Assembly (NCBI GenBank): GCA_018340805.1 | Contig: JACMZG010001914.1 | Coordinates: 27,357,132 to 27,421,131, forward strand | Length of the DNA stretch: 64,000 nt | Source: Microvelia longipes | Taxonomy: Eukaryota > Arthropoda > Insecta > Hemiptera > Veliidae | Reading direction: 5' to 3' | Shown here: piece after piece, positions 45,560 to 55,873 of the stretch | Position numbering within the stretch: position 1 is the first letter of the stretch | Layout: every line of letters begins with the position of its first letter | Translations under genes and position numbers: made by a program | The notes under the pieces: model-generated | Told to the model about the DNA's origin: nothing | The model's input: the letters and a program-made list of their open reading frames with translations, nothing else | The model's database searches: none

Positions 45560-45735
45560 ACTAAAATCTGAAATCTTTTACCTGAATTATCCGTTTTAGG
45601 TTTTTTTAATACCAGTTGAGTTGTTTCACCGAGTTCTCTGTTTGTATGTGTGTGTGTATTCGTTCTATCAACGTTGCTAGTAGTTTATTTTTGCTTGAGA
45701 GTTGTTCAAACATAGGTATAAAGAGGACTGTATTT
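45560..45735 (+). repeat. Head/tail repeat, partial
   Basis: tacctgaattatccgttttagg, a tgtgtgtgta run and gagagttgttcaaac-type words in family order. Confidence 0.6.
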
Positions 45736-46321
45736 TTAGCGTTAATATAATAAAAGATGCTACTTACGTTTGTAGAAATCTTGACGTACTTTATATAAAG
45801 CCGATATTTAAAAGGAAGGAGTTGGTATTTTGGGTAGGAGGTGAAAAGATGAAAGGAGTCAGCTTGGCTATTAATTAATGAAATTCAAGTATATAATGAC
45901 GAGCGTGGCGGTAATTAAGTAATTAATTAATTAATAGAAAAGTATAAGGCGTAAAATGGAAAACACTAAGACAAACTACTCTTGACTGATAAATCACACT
46001 GGCATATCTTATATTTGTTGGAATATTAGTTTAATTACTTTATAAAATTTATTATATAATATTATTATTAAATATTATAAAACTTGTTTTCTTAAATTCA
46101 CAGCTTTCATAAAAATTTAATATCTTATTTAAAAAAAAAAAATCTGTTTCAATTAGTCGATAAATCGTAGGTATAATATAAGCAACTAGGACGGAAGATT
46201 TCAGCTCTCGTTATTTTCCTCCGAAGAGTCTCGGGAGACAACATTTTAGTAATAACCCTCGACAAGCTTTAAAGGCTAACTAGTATATCTCCCTAGGCCT
46301 GTCAGCCTCGGGAGCTAATGA
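45736..46321. other. AT-rich block, nothing recognised
   Basis: A short attaattaattaa run lies near 45915-45935. No gene. Confidence 0.5.
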
Positions 46322-46590
46322 TGTTTTCTCAATATAGTTGTGCGAGAGACACCTAGGAAATGTAACAAGCAAAATGCAATGCTACATCTGGGAACTGTTC
46401 CATCATTCTACATTCGTCATTATTGATGGCTTGACATAATGTCATGTCCCATTCTGTTTCGTTACGTCTCACTCATCAGGGCGACGACAGAGTCTGAATT
46501 TTGCTTGTTATATTTCCTAGGTGTCTCTCGCACAATTATATTGTGTCAACTATTCATGTTTTGCAAAACTCGGTGGTATCAAATGATAGA
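46322..46590. mobile_element. Foldback element copy
   Basis: From gtgcgagagacacctaggaa through acataatgtcatgtcccatt to the inverted ggtgtctctcgcacaattat and attcatgttttgcaaaac. It gives the uninterrupted state (ttcctaggtgtc) of the site where MITE copy 1 inserted. Confidence 0.75.
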
Positions 46591-47006
46591 TATTTTCTCC
46601 TTTGACTTTTCCTTTGGAGTAAACTTAAAGTTGAGGTGCAAAATTTCCTTGCATCCGTTGTAGCATAACTATCTAATGCGTTTATGAGCAGTCAGTGAGC
46701 CATTTTTCGTGATACAGATTCTATACCTCTCTCTATACTCCTCCTTTACTCTAAGCTTAAGCTTCTAACTCCATACGTATTTACTCCAATTCTTTAATTA
46801 TTTTACTTGAATTATTACTCTAACGATTACTAGATTGAATTAGAAGTACTAATAGTTTTTTCTTCAGTACAAATCCAATTTTTTTTTGGGTAAGTAACAT
46901 CACGAAATGTTATGAAATCTATATCAGTTGTAAACTTGTAAGTCTTTTGATCGATTTTTATCCTTTTTTTAAGTTTAGCTCGTGTTCCACTCTTAAAAAG
47001 TACTTA

Positions 47007-47421
47007 AATAACGTTTTTCAAATCGTTGTTAGGAACCATTGTGTTAATCCTTGACCCTGGATTTATGCCCTGAAGTGCTCGGTTAAGAAGTAGAAAAGGA
47101 GCGGTCTCTTTTTTAGTCGTTGAAGCCAAAGGTATAAAGAAACGTAAGTTCTAGATCTGAAGTCAAGGACAGGTTAAAGGTCATGAAGCTACTCTCACTC
47201 AATTCCCCTTTCATCCTATAAGTATTGGTAGACTCCGATGTTTGTTAAAACTTCTTTGTAATTGTGTCAGGATTGCAGACAGTATCTTCAACTAGTTCAC
47301 TATGTAAATCAGTTTCTGAAAAAATCTGTAAAGGCTTATTAGATTTTGCTCTCAATATCAGGTCTTGTTTACGCTTTTTAATGCAATCATTCAAACTTCG
47401 TGTGGTAAAAATCTGAATTTA
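47007..47421 (-). pseudogene. Possible coding fragment, broken, unknown product
   Basis: On the minus strand a splice-acceptor-like attcag precedes a readable stretch: TTRSLNDCIKKRKQDLILRA, then LHSELVEDTVCNPDTITKKF, an in-frame TAA, then ESTNTYRMKGELSESSFMTF and TSDLELTFL. A one-base shift then leads to LASTTKKETAPFLLLNRALQ, GINPGSRINTMVPNNDLKNV and a stop. Composition is protein-like over about 135 codons, unlike the AT-rich surroundings. Either a decayed gene or transposon frame, or a terminal exon with sequence errors. No family recognised. Confidence 0.4.
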
Positions 47422-47427
47422 TCATTT

Positions 47428-47960
47428 TTTACTTTTCCTTGTTTATAGGAAAAGTAGCTTTGTAGGAAACGTATTTAGTTTGATGCGAACTATAAACCCA
47501 AAACCGAGATTTTACCTGAATTCCTTTTCAGATGTTTTCATGACCTCCGAGTGGTTTTTACAGTTTTCTGTCTGTACGAGCTGAAACGTAGTCAAAAATT
47601 CAACCTTTAGGTCTAGTTGCAGGTGGGTCAAATTATATTAAAGTAGCGTTCGCTAGCTTAATTTCTAGCTCCGTATTTAGCATAGGAAGGTTGAAATTGA
47701 GATTTTATCAGGTAGGAATGCACACGAGCATAAGACGATTCTAAAAAGTCCTCAAACATCAAAATCTGTCCTATAGCTTAGACAGTAGGTGCGTCAACGT
47801 ATAAAACTATTCGCTCTTTTTTCACCGTAGAAATGTCGAATTTTAAAGTTTATTAGGTAGTAATGCATACGAGCATAAGAAAAAGTCCTCATACGTCAAT
47901 ATCCATTCAGTGGTTTTGGCTGTAGTGTAGGTGCGTCAACAAAAAGCTATACACTGGCAG
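47428..47960 (+). repeat. Head/tail repeat with duplicated middle
   Basis: Head ttacttttccttgtttatag and ggaaaagtag, then ttcagatgttttcatgacct. Two related body units follow (ggaatgcacacgagcataag at 47724 and taatgcatacgagcataag at 47861), spaced about 137 bases. Confidence 0.65.
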
Positions 47961-48167
47961 CTTAAGTAGATTTTAGACTCTTTTACAGACTAAGCGGGGT
48001 ATTTTAACTTGCTGCTGTGTTCCTAAATGTACCAAATTACGATTGCTGGAAATATCTTAGAATTTTGATGAGTGAGTGAGTGAATGTCAAAACTGCCTAA
48101 CTTTGAGCCATTTTATCTTAACACCTGTGAATGATAAATATAATATGAAACGAAAGATGTATATGTA

Positions 48168-48260
48168 TGTATTGTATATATATATAATATATAAATATAT
48201 ATATATATATAATATATATATATATAACATGTTATATGTTATATATAACATATATAAATA
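48168..48260. repeat. TA-rich microsatellite
   Basis: Broken TA repeat with taacatgttatatgttatat. The 61-codon frame is repeat-driven. Confidence 0.9.
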
Positions 48261-48435
48261 GTTGTTTGGAAAAACATGTTATATGTTAAACAAACCAAGT
48301 TATGACGTTAACAATATTTTTTAAACTTGAAATGTCTTTGATACAAGTATTTCGTGTTCATGTAGACGAAAAGCTAATCGATATCGATTAAGACGGTCTC
48401 AGCTCAAATTGACTATCACAATGGCGTAAACGTAA

Positions 48436-48469
48436 ATATATTATATAATATATTATTATAAGTATATAA

Positions 48470-48534
<65 letters not shown>

Positions 48535-48535
48535 C
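48436..48535. repeat. (TA)n microsatellite
   Basis: About 90 bases of TA alternation. Confidence 0.95.
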
Positions 48536-49779
48536 ATGAATCCCATTTGGCAAAAATGCATGAAAACAACTACAAGGGACTTTTTCTAAGTGGGGTGAAG
48601 GCCCTGCGAAGCAGTGTCAGTCATGCAGCCAAGAACCATATGCTCGTTTTGTTTTAAATATTGTTTATTTTTCTATAATATTATTGTGTACTTAAAATAA
48701 AAGTTATTCCAAACTTTTAATTATATTTTTATGTAATTAAAATATTTTGTTTACTATATTTGTTTCTTTGTAGAAACCACAAAAACCAAAACTATTGGGA
48801 ACTTAACTACGCAAAATTTTACCTGCTATTGAAGCTAATACTGTGTCTAATTAATAATTAATGAATTATTACCAAAAAAATATTGATTATATATTATTTT
48901 TTTTCACTAATTTATTAATAAGATATTCTAAATTATATAATGTTCATAATGCGATTCTTTTAAAAAATTATCATAAATATAAATAATTATTACATTAAAC
49001 AATAGGAATTAATATCAAACAGGATTTGCAACAATATAGAGTGTTTATCCAGGACCGTCCTACACGTTAATACCGAACTGCGCAGAGTTGCATAACGGTT
49101 AAACACATATAATAAACAAACGCATTTGCAATTCATTTTTAACTGTTTTTGTCAACTATGTTATAATTAATTTATCTTTTAGTTTTCTGTTAAGACTAAG
49201 AGCTTAGGACAAGTTAAAATCAGTTTTTTACAAATATAAATGTCACGATTTTAAACGATAGAAAAAAACTAATCAAATACTATTATGATACGAATTCAAA
49301 TACTAATTATACATAAATGTTTTAATTAATTAAATTATGATTCTCCTTCAACCTAATCTCTGACATACCTAGCTCCCATCGCTTTAGTTACTGTAAATAA
49401 ATGATTGTCATTGTATTCCGAAATTTACCTAATTGTCAATTTGGAATCAAATCTTGCAACACTGATGGTGATAAGTATAATTTTTAGTTATGTTTGCAAA
49501 ATATTACTTATGTCAGGGGGTGAGAAGAATCGTTCAAGGATCTAAAAATTTAAGCTAACGTCCTTCTTGAAATGTATGAATGAAAACACAACAAAAACAT
49601 TAATCAGGATTAACAAGTAGTTTGAACTTTTCAAACTCGTTCTAATTCAAATTATTTATTTAATACATACCATCTTGTATGTATAAATACTGTGTTGTTT
49701 AACTTAAAACACAGTAATTGTAGCTGGACACCTGCATTGCTGTCATTGGCATGGTATCTTTTAATAAATTCCCTATATA
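48536..49779. other. AT-rich block, nothing recognised
   Basis: A less AT-rich word follows the TA array at 48565-48650 (ggccctgcgaagcagtgtca). No gene. Confidence 0.5.
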
Positions 49780-49791
49780 CACACACACACA

Positions 49792-49838
<47 letters not shown>

Positions 49839-49862
49839 ATATATTTATATATATAAATATAG
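49780..49862. repeat. (CA)n-(TA)n microsatellite
   Basis: Short CA run followed by about 60 bases of TA. Confidence 0.93.
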
Positions 49863-50010
49863 ATTGATGTTTTTTTGGTGTTGCAAAAGGCCCTGATGAA
49901 GAATTGGTAGTTAAATTCGAAACGTTGCAGAAATAAGTATATAGTTTTATGTAAGCTGTTTTTTATTCATAACCTTAATCCCGAGATTGGTGGAGACGCG
50001 TATACATACA
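49863..50010 (+). repeat. Penelope-type end with hammerhead-like motif
   Basis: At 49893-49923: CTGATGA-A-GAATT-ggtagtta-AATTC-GAAAC, the same layout as 16104-16074 and 17288-17318, with a five-pair stem. It is flanked on both sides by TA microsatellites. Confidence 0.5.
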
Positions 50011-50019
50011 TACATATAT

Positions 50020-50027
50020 ATATATTA

Positions 50028-50058
<31 letters not shown>

Positions 50059-50066
50059 ATATATAG
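50020..50066. repeat. (TA)n microsatellite
   Basis: Broken TA alternation. Confidence 0.9.
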
Positions 50067-50586
50067 CATATAGCTTCACAAGAGTAATGCATAAGAAATA
50101 GATACTCCTACTAAGGGTGTTAAATGTATTTGAATGCTCTGTAAGACTCATCTATCTCCCACTTCTTTATTTAACAGCTAGCACTGCTGATGGCCTCTTT
50201 TTAGGTTGAAAGCGCTTTCCCTACAAAGAAATATATTTTCGTGGAGAGACATCTTCTTCTTTTATTAAAGTGAAGCAACGTTTAAAATTTTAAAAATTGC
50301 TGTGTGTATAAATTTATCCTCATCTAAGCGCCATAAGCATTTGAATAAAACAACTATAAATTGGCAATTTATTGCTAAATTTAAATCTAGATTAAACTTT
50401 AAAAGGATTATTAGTTTCCTTACATAAATATTTTTAGGATATAATTGAACTTTATTTTTTACGAAATTCTATGAATGAAAGGTTACAGTCATATAGTATA
50501 TTTACTTTAAGTCGTATGGATATGGGCGTTGGTTTCATAGGTTAAGGTCGTATTCAGTGTTCTTTATTATAATAAAAACATAAAAG

Positions 50587-50641
50587 TGTAGTGTGTAGTG
50601 TGTGTGTGTGTAGTGTGTAGTGTGTGTGTGTGTGTAGTAGT
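50587..50641. repeat. (TG)n/TAG microsatellite
   Basis: gtgtagtgtgtag units with TG runs. Confidence 0.9.
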
Positions 50642-50756
50642 GTTCTTTTTATAATAAAATAGAGCTCAAAGAAATGGAATTATTCTCAAGAATAGACGAG
50701 TGTGGCATAGTGAGCAGTGACTTTTTTTTATTGCATGAAATGTATTCATTTTCACC

Positions 50757-50945
50757 TTTTACTTTTCCTCATTTATACTGTAGGAAAAGTGTTGTTTTTG
50801 CATAAAAAATCCTAAACTGGAATTTAACCTAAATAATCCATTTTAGGTCTTTCTAAGACCTCCTGATGAGTGGTTTACACAAAAATATTAGTCGGTGAGT
50901 GGCTGTTATCTTTGTAGCTCCCTAGTACTTTTTGTAATATCTTTT
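50757..50945 (+). repeat. Head/tail repeat, head part
   Basis: acttttcctcatttatactg, taggaaaagtgttg, ctaaactggaatttaacct, tccattttaggtctttctaa and agctccctagta. Confidence 0.7.
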
Positions 50946-51079
50946 ATATGTTAAAATTATTTTTGTGCAATTTTATTTTAGTTTTATGTGTAATCTTTTG
51001 TATATTTTTTTTGTAAATTGGGCTCAGCCCGTAAAAAACGTCTTTATTGTCTTTATTAGTACGAAAATCAATATTAAGA

Positions 51080-51750
51080 GCAAAATAAAATCAATTAAAA
51101 TAATAGGGTGATTATTTTAATTGATTTTATTTTGCTTCATCATTATCTCTTAGTGTAAATATTTACTGAAGGCTGTAAAGTAAACGATCGAAAAAAGTGA
51201 AGTACTGTTAAATTTGGTCGAGAGAGCAACACGTTCAATTCCAGTTCCTTTGAAATGAAATTTCACAGGAAAGTTAAATTTTTGTATAAATAAATGAATA
51301 CCATTTATTAGATTTAAAATACAAGAGACTTTTTTTATTTCTTTTTTACTTAACTTAAAGTTATTATGAAGATTTAGGTCTTCCGGTGGTGACGCTTCAA
51401 ATTAGCGGTCCACCGGAAGACTAAATCTTCATAATAAACTTTAAGTTAAGTAAAAAAGAAATAAAAAAAAGTAAGCTCTTTAAGTTCATGAACTAACTTA
51501 AATCTTATGAATAATGTAATTAAAATTATCTACATTCAATCTCTTGTATCTAAATCTAATAAATGGTATTCATTTATTTATACAAAAATTTAAACTTTCC
51601 TGTTGAAATTTCACTCAAAGGGAACTGGAATTGAACGTTGTTGCTCTCTCGACCAAATTTAACAGTACTTCACTTTTTTGGATCGTTTACTTTACAGCCT
51701 ACAGTAAATATTTACACTAAGAGATAATGATGAAGCAAAATAAAATCCAA
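51080..51750. mobile_element. Large inverted repeat, about 300-bp arms
   Basis: The arm from TTGATTTTATTTTGCTTCATC (51121) to about 51395 is inverted at about 51410-51750. The centre is cttccggtggtgacgc ... ggtccaccggaag. A second small perfect hairpin of 24-bp arms (51081-51135) overlaps the left end. The central ccaccggaag also occurs in the Penelope-type sequence at 17350, so this may be two opposed ends of such an element. Confidence 0.88.
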
Positions 51751-51785
51751 TTCTTGAAGAATAATTCTTATTCTTATCCAATAAA

Positions 51786-51865
51786 ATGAAGAATCCATTC
51801 TTCATCTACATTGACGCCACCGAAAGACGGAAGCCTACGCAGTTTATTAAAGTTTATTACAACAA
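51786..51865 (+). repeat. Penelope-type terminal fragment
   Basis: ccattcttcatctacattga, then gacgccaccgaaagac and gcctacgcagtttattaaa, shared with 17165-17370. Confidence 0.55.
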
Positions 51866-53327
51866 AAATTAAAATTTAGATCTTTTTTGATGTTAATTAA
51901 TTGTCAATTTCATTCATTTTATTTAACTTTTTGCGATAACTTTAGAATGCACTTGGAGCGTGATGGGTGCCACTACTATCTGAGGTGGTTCCCACATGTT
52001 GTTCTGATGAGCCGCAAGGTTATTAACGGGCATCATTTTTATTTTATTTTCTTTGTATCAAAGGAGGGGAAACACAACAAGCTCTAGGAGAAAAATTTAT
52101 CTGTCGGAATCAAAGCAACTAACACCTCTAAAAGGGGGTGGCTCCCGATCATCCGAAGCTTTGTCGACCTAGGATTTCCCGTAGGGTAATTATGGTGACG
52201 AAGCCAGTGCATGACACGGGTACTATGAAGTATGGGGACTGACCGACTTTTCGTCTGCCCAGCCTGTACCAAAGCAGCGATTGTCAGGCCTTACTCCACT
52301 CAAAATCTTAAAATTATTAATAATTTTGTGTATTATGAACACAAAATAAAAAAAATTCTTCACTTTTTTTTTTTTTTTTTTTGTGTTTAAATATCTTTAC
52401 TGAAATAGTGCCATGTTATATTTTGGAAAATTAAAATAGATTTTTCGTGATTTAGTATCATGTCAGATTTTCTCGAGGATTCTAAATCAAAAGCAATGCA
52501 TATGCATATGCTTAGTGAAGCCAAACGATTTGAACGATTCGTCAAGTAAAGAAGTAGGAATAATATTATTTTCTTCAAATACACATCGACAAGTCAAAGG
52601 AATTAAAATTAGTTCTATTACCACACTTCTTGTGTAGGAATTCGTTGAAGGACGTTTCTTTCTTCAAAAGAAAGCCAGAGTATGAAAGAAGGAACTACAA
52701 ATTAACAATCCATATTATGAAGTTTAAATATCTTTGCGTAATATACGTCTTTTACACTCTGTCTCTGGGTTATTAGAAATTTTTATTTTGACTTCATTTC
52801 AAGCCTGACGTCACTCAAATACATTATGCGTGGTTTCGTAATTTTAAATCATTTCATTCTACGGGCAACGCCTATTGGATGTCGAGTCGTTGGGTGATAC
52901 TAATACGCCCCTTAGTAAATTTTAAATAGAATTACGTGTATAAAATTCCTCATCATATATTAACCCGGATTTAGCGAGAAATTTATGATTCTTTTATATC
53001 CCAAGAATAAATATCCTTTAATTGTTTCGAGTGTTCATTTAATTGTTTAGTATATGGTGACGGATAATGTGTCACGGCATGTTCGAAGCTACGTTTAAAC
53101 TAACAAATATTATTATTAATATTATAGGTGCGGTACAGAAAATTTTCCTCCTTTTAAATTTGATCCGTATTAAGATAATTATGAGCAGTGAACATAATTT
53201 TTTACATTGACCATTGAGCAGCACCACAATGGCACTCAACGGCACCTAACTTTAAAGTTTCAAATGTGACCCCATATTTTTTCTTACATAAAATATATTA
53301 TGATACATGCATAATTCTGTTTGCTTG
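51866..53327. other. Mixed block with one GC-richer segment
   Basis: Bases 52090-52300 have clearly higher GC and an open minus-strand frame of 62 codons (MVQAGQTKSRSVPILHSTRV...) whose family I do not know. A 66-codon plus frame (51887-52087) ends just before it. It could be an exon or a decayed transposon; not enough to call. Confidence 0.35.
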
Positions 53328-53905
53328 CAAAATCTAATACTGCAAGATTACTGATTCTTGCATGATCTAATACTGCAAGATTACTAATACTTGCATAAAC
53401 TAATTTTTTTTAAGTAACCTTTATTATTGATATTTACATACATATTACAAGTACAATTATTATTTGATAGGTAAGCCTCTACTAAAGATCAATAAAAATA
53501 TCATCTTGTGCGTGGAGGTCAGTATTGTTCTCTAATACTATTTTTTAATACTGCAAGATTACTGATTCTTGCATGATCTAATACTGCAAGATTTCTGATT
53601 CTTGCATAATCTAATTCTGAAAGATTACTGATTCTTGCATAATCTAATTCTGCAAGATTACTGATTCTTGCATAATCTAATTCTGAAAGATTACTGATTC
53701 TTGCATAATCTAATTCTGCAAGATTACTGATTCTAGCATAATCTAATACTGCAAGATTACTGATTCTTGCATAATCTAATATTGCAAGATTACTGATTCT
53801 TGCATGATCTAATATTGCAAGATTACTGATTCTTGCATGATCTAATATTGCAAGATTACTGATCTTGCATGACTAATATGCAAGATTAATTCTTGCAATA
53901 AACTA
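53328..53905 (+). repeat. 33-bp minisatellite with hairpin unit
   Basis: The unit is about 33 bp: ctaata, then cTGCAAGA-ttactgat-TCTTGCA, then tgat. Two or three units lie at 53328-53405 and about eleven at 53545-53905, with 140 bases of other sequence between. Each unit has 7-base inverted arms around an 8-base loop. Confidence 0.95.
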
Positions 53906-53969
53906 ATACTAATAGAAAAAAATCAGAAATAGTTATTAGTTTGGTCATAGAATTAAAAAAAAAAATATG

Positions 53970-54290
53970 TCCAAAGAAATTACCATTCTGCTCTTTGAAT
54001 TTTTTTCTTAATAAGTTTATAATAAGAAGTTATTACTTAAAGAAGTAATAACTTCTTTAGTAATAATATATATAATATATATAAAGTAAATATATAATAT
54101 TTTCTTAAGTAAAATACAACTAAAAATATTAATAATTTTATGGTCAAAGTATAATTACTATTTTGCTCTTTGAATTTTTTTCTTATTAAGTATATAATTA
54201 AAATATATTAGTTCTTTGGCCATAAAATTAAAATAATTCTATGACCAAAGTAATTAATATTTTGCTCTTTGAATTTTTTCTATCAGTATT
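53970..54290 (+). repeat. Three spaced copies of a short repeat with a hairpin
   Basis: The word ctctttgaatttttt preceded by attctg or attttg occurs near 53984, 54160 and 54261. Bases 54024-54057 form a perfect 15-bp hairpin (AAGAAGTTATTACTT with a 4-base loop). Confidence 0.75.
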
Positions 54291-55364
54291 ATATAATTTG
54301 CCCTTTTGGCGAAACTAAATAGTTGGACATAAATTCTATACTAGATGGTTTTGTGTTTTTAGGTAAAATAAATTATATTTTATAATTTTTAAACTCGTAT
54401 TTTATTGCTATTTAAATGTAAATTTAAATTGTACTTACTATTTTGTTTTATTTAAGTTTATATTTTTATTTTTTATTTTATTCTGTATTTTAATTCAGTG
54501 ATTTTGGTATATTTTATGTGTACAATTGTCTAAAACTATAATATTGTATTTTTTAAAAGGATTGTCTGTAAATAAATACCAGCATGCTCAACTTATACAT
54601 ATAGCAATTTCACTCTCCCGAAACATAAATAAGACAATACAAGATAACGATTTTAAGTATATTGATCTAGCAACTAGAAGTGATAAGAATATGGAAGATA
54701 AAATCAATTAAGATAGTACTTTCTGCAATTAGAGTTATACCTTAAGCTATAAACATACCAGTACATCTACTACTACACTTATCAATTTAATTCAAAAATC
54801 TGTTATATTACAAACCTGTGCAATTGTAAGAAAAAAGCTAATAAAAGCTAATACAGAATCATATTTGATCAAATATCGACGACGGGATGTACAAAAGACT
54901 ATTTTGGGAATCCATATAGCTTAAAATTTATAAAATGGTGACTTAGAATTTATTATGCCATCAGACTGATCTGTCGCACTTATAAATTCATCAAATATGC
55001 TAAGAATATTCAGAACCTCCTCAACCAAGGAGGCGGCTATGGAATGTATTCTACTACCTCGACCACGGAGTTGGCTACGGAATGTATTCTACTAGTTGTT
55101 TACGTGTTACGCCACCTATCGATACTTTGTCATACTTCGAGAAACTGTAAATATTAAACGTTATAGGCTACTTGAGTTTGGAAATTCAAGTCTTTATTTA
55201 AAAAAGATTGTTGAATTGAAAGATCAAAATGAAAATCAGTGGTTCAGTTCAGCACTTATAGATGTAACTGTTGCCAAATTTAACACAATCCGTCATTTTC
55301 TTTTATATTTCTGATTACTCAGGAAAATAGGTGATCGAAGTCTAAAAAACATCATCTTCCAGAC
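54291..55364. other. AT-rich block with weak open frames
   Basis: Frames at 54526-54711 and 55096-55314 are short and unrecognised. A two-copy repeat of tggaatgtattctactacctc lies at 55030-55100. Confidence 0.4.
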
Positions 55365-55600
55365 AGCGCAACTAGACTTTTTGTCTGATTTTGTGCGAGT
55401 TTCAACTCTCTATAGGGAGTATTGCATGACTCAGACACACACACATAGACAGACAATATTATAAAAACCACACAGAACTTTAAAAAATGCCTAAAATGGA
55501 TAGATAATTATGAAGAAACTTCGGTTTCGGATTTTCAGGGGAAACAATACGTTTTCTATTTACCTACGTTAGTAGGTGAAGGATAAGGAAAGATATGAAA
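55365..55600 (-). repeat. Reverse copy of the head/tail repeat
   Basis: In reverse: ccgaaaccgaagtttcttca, tccattttaggcatttttta, a tgtgtgtgt run and actcgcacaaaatcag in family order. Confidence 0.65.
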
Positions 55601-55633
55601 AGGTCTGAAAAAATAAATAACCAAAATTAAGTT

Positions 55634-55639
55634 TTTATT
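55634..55639 (-). terminator. Possible polyadenylation signal for the minus-strand gene
   Basis: AATAAA on the minus strand, about 235 bases past the stop codon of the gene at 55874-58833. AT-rich DNA makes chance matches common. Confidence 0.3.
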
Positions 55640-55873
55640 TTCAACATTTTGATATCCTTTAATTTTTTTAATCAATAAAAATTTACTGGGTGCTCTAACG
55701 GGGGTTTTTGATGACTTTTAATTCTTTTTATATGATATCTTATCGTAAGTACCTCATTTTGCGGTAGATCATGAGGATCTGGATTCTGTACCCGCATCTT
55801 ATATCACAGCTATAAGCCAGTTTAACTACTTTAAAACTAAAAGAAAAACAAAATTTCTACATATAATTTAGTT

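Noticed and set aside
53545..53905. CRISPR-like array of 33-bp units
   Set aside because: The units are directly adjacent with no unique spacers, and the DNA is eukaryotic; it is a minisatellite. The same applies to 7137-7500.
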